Origin: an uncultured Candidatus Saccharibacteria bacterium
GTDB taxonomy: Bacteria; Patescibacteriota; Saccharimonadia; Saccharimonadales; Saccharimonadaceae
Length of the DNA stretch: 64,000 nucleotides
Reading direction: 5' to 3'
NCBI GenBank assembly: GCA_946406315.1
Contig: CAMJKD010000004.1
Span: forward strand, 1 to 64,000
This document shows positions 61,724 through 64,000 of the stretch, piece after piece (position 1 is the first letter of the stretch; every line of letters begins with the position of its first letter). A model generated the notes under the pieces. The model saw only the letters and a list, made by a program, of their open reading frames with translations. It was not told the origin of the DNA and ran no database searches. The position numbers were made by a program, and so were the translations under genes.

Positions 61724-62502
61724 GATTTCATCCCCTTAGCTATTTCTACGATAGCACAGAATGAATCTGCTATCAAACTGGCACCTCCGATGAGGAGGCC
61801 ATCGATACCTTCAATAGAAAGATAGCCACCGGCACTGAGGTGATCGACAGAACCGCCATATAAGACGGGGATGCTTTCGCCAACACCTTTACCGTAGACT
61901 TTTGAGATATGTTTACGAACTAGAGCTTGAGCTTCGTCGATGTCGGCCGGCTTGGCGGCGTGAGCATTCTTATTGCTAGAGATAGCCCAGACTGGTTCGT
62001 AAGCGATAATAAGTTTAGAGATGTCTTCTTTGCTGACTTCGTGGAGGCCGTTTGCAAGCTGGCTATAGATAGCGGCAGCAGTTTCACCGTCGCGACGTTC
62101 CATAGCGGTTTCGCCGATACAAAGGATAGGGATGAGGTTATTACGTAGTGCGGCGGCAACCTTGTTGGCAATATCTTCTTCGGATTCATTAAAGATATAG
62201 CGGCGTTCAGAATGGCCAATGATGGCATAATCGACAAAACCACGTAGCTGCGAGACGGAAGTTTCGCCAGTGAAAGCGCCGTAATCGCGCCAGTAGAAAT
62301 TTTGCGCGGCGAGCTTAAATTGACGACGATTTATCTGGAGAGAAAGTGGCTGCAGTGAAACGGTAGAAGGGGCCAGAATAACTTGGACATTGCGAGAAGG
62401 TTTAATGCGACCCTCGAGGCGATGTAAATAAAGGCTGGCTTCACCTGGGGTGAAGTTCATTTTCCAGTTAGCAATAATATAAGTTTTCCTGGTACTAGTC
62501 AT
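61720..62502 (-). CDS. tpiA: Triosephosphate isomerase
   Basis: YIIANWKMNFTPGEA, AIIGHSERRYIFNESEEDI, IAYEPVWAI, VLYGGSVD. Confidence 0.97.
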   Translation of the reverse strand: MTSTRKTYIIANWKMNFTPGEASLYLHRLEGRIKPSRNVQVILAPSTVSLQPLSLQINRRQFKLAAQNFYWRDYGAFTGETSVSQLRGFVDYAIIGHSERRYIFNESEEDIANKVAAALRNNLIPILCIGETAMERRDGETAAAIYSQLANGLHEVSKEDISKLIIAYEPVWAISSNKNAHAAKPADIDEAQALVRKHISKVYGKGVGESIPVLYGGSVDHLSAGGYLSIEGIDGLLIGGASLIADSFCAIVEIAKGMKS

Positions 62503-62536
62503 ACTTCCATTTTACCATAAGCGGGTAAAGATGACA

Positions 62537-63064
62537 CTAGACTTTGTAATCTGGCATGCCATACGAAATCCAGCCGAAGAGGAAGAAGAGGACGTTGAAG
62601 ATATAAGGGAAGATAAGAATAGTACTAGCAAGTGGAAAGCTAAAGATGAGCATAGCAAGCACAGTAGACCAAATGATGAGCGTGAGGCCTAGTTCAACCA
62701 TGTGGATAGGAGACTTGAGATGTTTGGCAATATTGGCTATGGCGGTGCGAATAGTGGCATTATACTTTTTAGCGAGGTAACAAAGGGCGATGATGGTGGC
62801 GGTAATGATGGTGCCCGTGATAAACCAAGATGCAATCTGATTTTGGGAAATTACAGCCACAAATGAATGGGACGCTTCGGATGAAGTGGGTGTGACTGAT
62901 GATGTGGTTTCGGCGACATCGCTAATTGTGCTTGAGCCGTCTTTGGATGCGAAGGAGTTGATAGTTAATAATGCACAAATGCCAATGCCGAGAATGAAAC
63001 CGGCAAAAAGAGTAATCCTACCGAGAAAACGGCAGAGTCGCCCAAAATAGTTGGTGTTTTTCAT
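62537..63064 (-). CDS. Multi-TM hypothetical membrane protein
   Basis: Four TM segments; leaderless-type start (TAAAAT-N6-ATG). Confidence 0.65.
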   Translation of the reverse strand: MKNTNYFGRLCRFLGRITLFAGFILGIGICALLTINSFASKDGSSTISDVAETTSSVTPTSSEASHSFVAVISQNQIASWFITGTIITATIIALCYLAKKYNATIRTAIANIAKHLKSPIHMVELGLTLIIWSTVLAMLIFSFPLASTILIFPYIFNVLFFLFGWISYGMPDYKV

Positions 63065-63083
63065 ACTTTTATTTTAGCATGAG

Positions 63084-63851
63084 CTATTTAATGAGACCAA
63101 GAATACCGCGTAGCGCATAAGCGGTGTCTTCATGGCTACGTACGGTAATGGTGTCGATGCCCATTTCGACAACAGGGTAATCGTTGCCGCCAGGTTGAGT
63201 CATATCACCGAAGTAAAGAATATCTTGTTTATTGACTTTGAGTTCTTCCATGAGATGAGTCATACCGAAGACTTTGTTCATGCCAGGAGTAATGGCATTA
63301 ATAGAGGTAGTACCGCCAATTTCATAGTCGAATTCCGGTGCGAGCTCTTTGCAGCGCTTAACGATGGCTTCGCGCTTTTTACAATCTGGATCCCAAGCGT
63401 ATTTTTCTTTAGTGCCAGCCTTTTGGCCGAGAGCAGAGAAGGTGACTTGGCTGAGACGATTCTCGATAATTTCGTCGCCATCTTGGAGTTTATCTTCTTC
63501 CCAATAGCCGAGTTCTTTAGCGGCTTTTTCGATAGCTTCGCTGATTTTTTGAACTTGTTCGTCGGTAAGAGGGTAGTTGTAAACTTGGTCCCAATCTTTC
63601 TTTTTGGCGTCATAACGGTAATACTGAGTGCCTTGGGCAACAAAGAGGTGGAGATGTTCTAATTGTTCTGGCTTGGCGTCTTTAAGTTGATCGACAATTT
63701 GGATGAGGAATTGATCAAATTTTTGGCCTGAGATTGGGCAAATTTCGAAATGATCAAGACATTGAGTGAGGAGATCGGCGATTTCGTCTGGGATAGGGGT
63801 TTTGGCAACATTAAGGGTTTGGTCTACGTCGAATGCTAAAACTTTCTTCAT
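63084..63851 (-). CDS. HAD-superfamily (IIB, phosphomannomutase-like) phosphatase
   Basis: KKVLAFDVDQTLNVAKTPI, ISGQKFDQF, GGTTSINAITPGMNKVFGMTHL, YFGDMTQPGGNDYPVVEMG. Confidence 0.8.
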   Translation of the reverse strand: MKKVLAFDVDQTLNVAKTPIPDEIADLLTQCLDHFEICPISGQKFDQFLIQIVDQLKDAKPEQLEHLHLFVAQGTQYYRYDAKKKDWDQVYNYPLTDEQVQKISEAIEKAAKELGYWEEDKLQDGDEIIENRLSQVTFSALGQKAGTKEKYAWDPDCKKREAIVKRCKELAPEFDYEIGGTTSINAITPGMNKVFGMTHLMEELKVNKQDILYFGDMTQPGGNDYPVVEMGIDTITVRSHEDTAYALRGILGLIK

Positions 63852-63897
63852 GATTTACTCCTGGTTATATGTAGATATATTATAGCAATAAAGCATG

Positions 63898-63940
63898 AAA
63901 AAGGCTCCCTCCATCATCCTTGCGGACGATTTTGGGAGCC
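63898..63940 (-). terminator. Intrinsic terminator of a minus-strand unit entering from the right edge
   Basis: Minus strand GGCTCCC...GGGAGCC followed by TTTTT. Confidence 0.7.
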
Positions 63941-64000
63941 AGCTTCAGACGTTATTAACGGGGTGCGATCAGTATTTGGCTCAGAAGGGCTTGCGCGTCA

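Overview
This 64 kb window is AT-rich and densely coding. It looks like a Candidatus Saccharibacteria (TM7/Patescibacteria) chromosome segment; that assignment is inferred from gene content and style only. Housekeeping genes include valS, tsaD, dnaE, cysS, gap, ppa, tgt-queA, ychF, tpiA, a type IV pilus operon (pilM-N-O-x-pilB) and tRNA-Ser(GGA), tRNA-Gly(UCC) and tRNA-His(GUG). There are two very large proteins of unknown function, an SPFH plus zinc-ribbon membrane cluster, a DUF3152-like metallopeptidase, and two inverted copies of a DDE transposase IS element. The main novelty candidate is at 49.0-54.3 kb. Five ~100-bp repeats, each resembling the promoter, leader and first codons of ychF and each carrying a 10-codon micro-ORF (MNLKIGILN[F/Y]*) inside a hairpin, separate small hydrolase/unknown gene cassettes. 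The array ends at the real ychF gene, which carries the sixth, partial copy. Other observations: very frequent TATAAT-N(5-8)-ATG leaderless gene starts; a ~97-nt candidate sRNA with its own promoter and a UACG-tetraloop terminator; three lesions clustered at 41.8-45.7 kb (in-frame stop in a DUF3800 gene, frameshift in an ABC permease, Walker A G-to-R in its ATPase); a 324-bp near-identical in-gene tandem duplication; parS-like palindromes; and an NrdR-box-like operator. All calls were made by reading the sequence; no searches were run.
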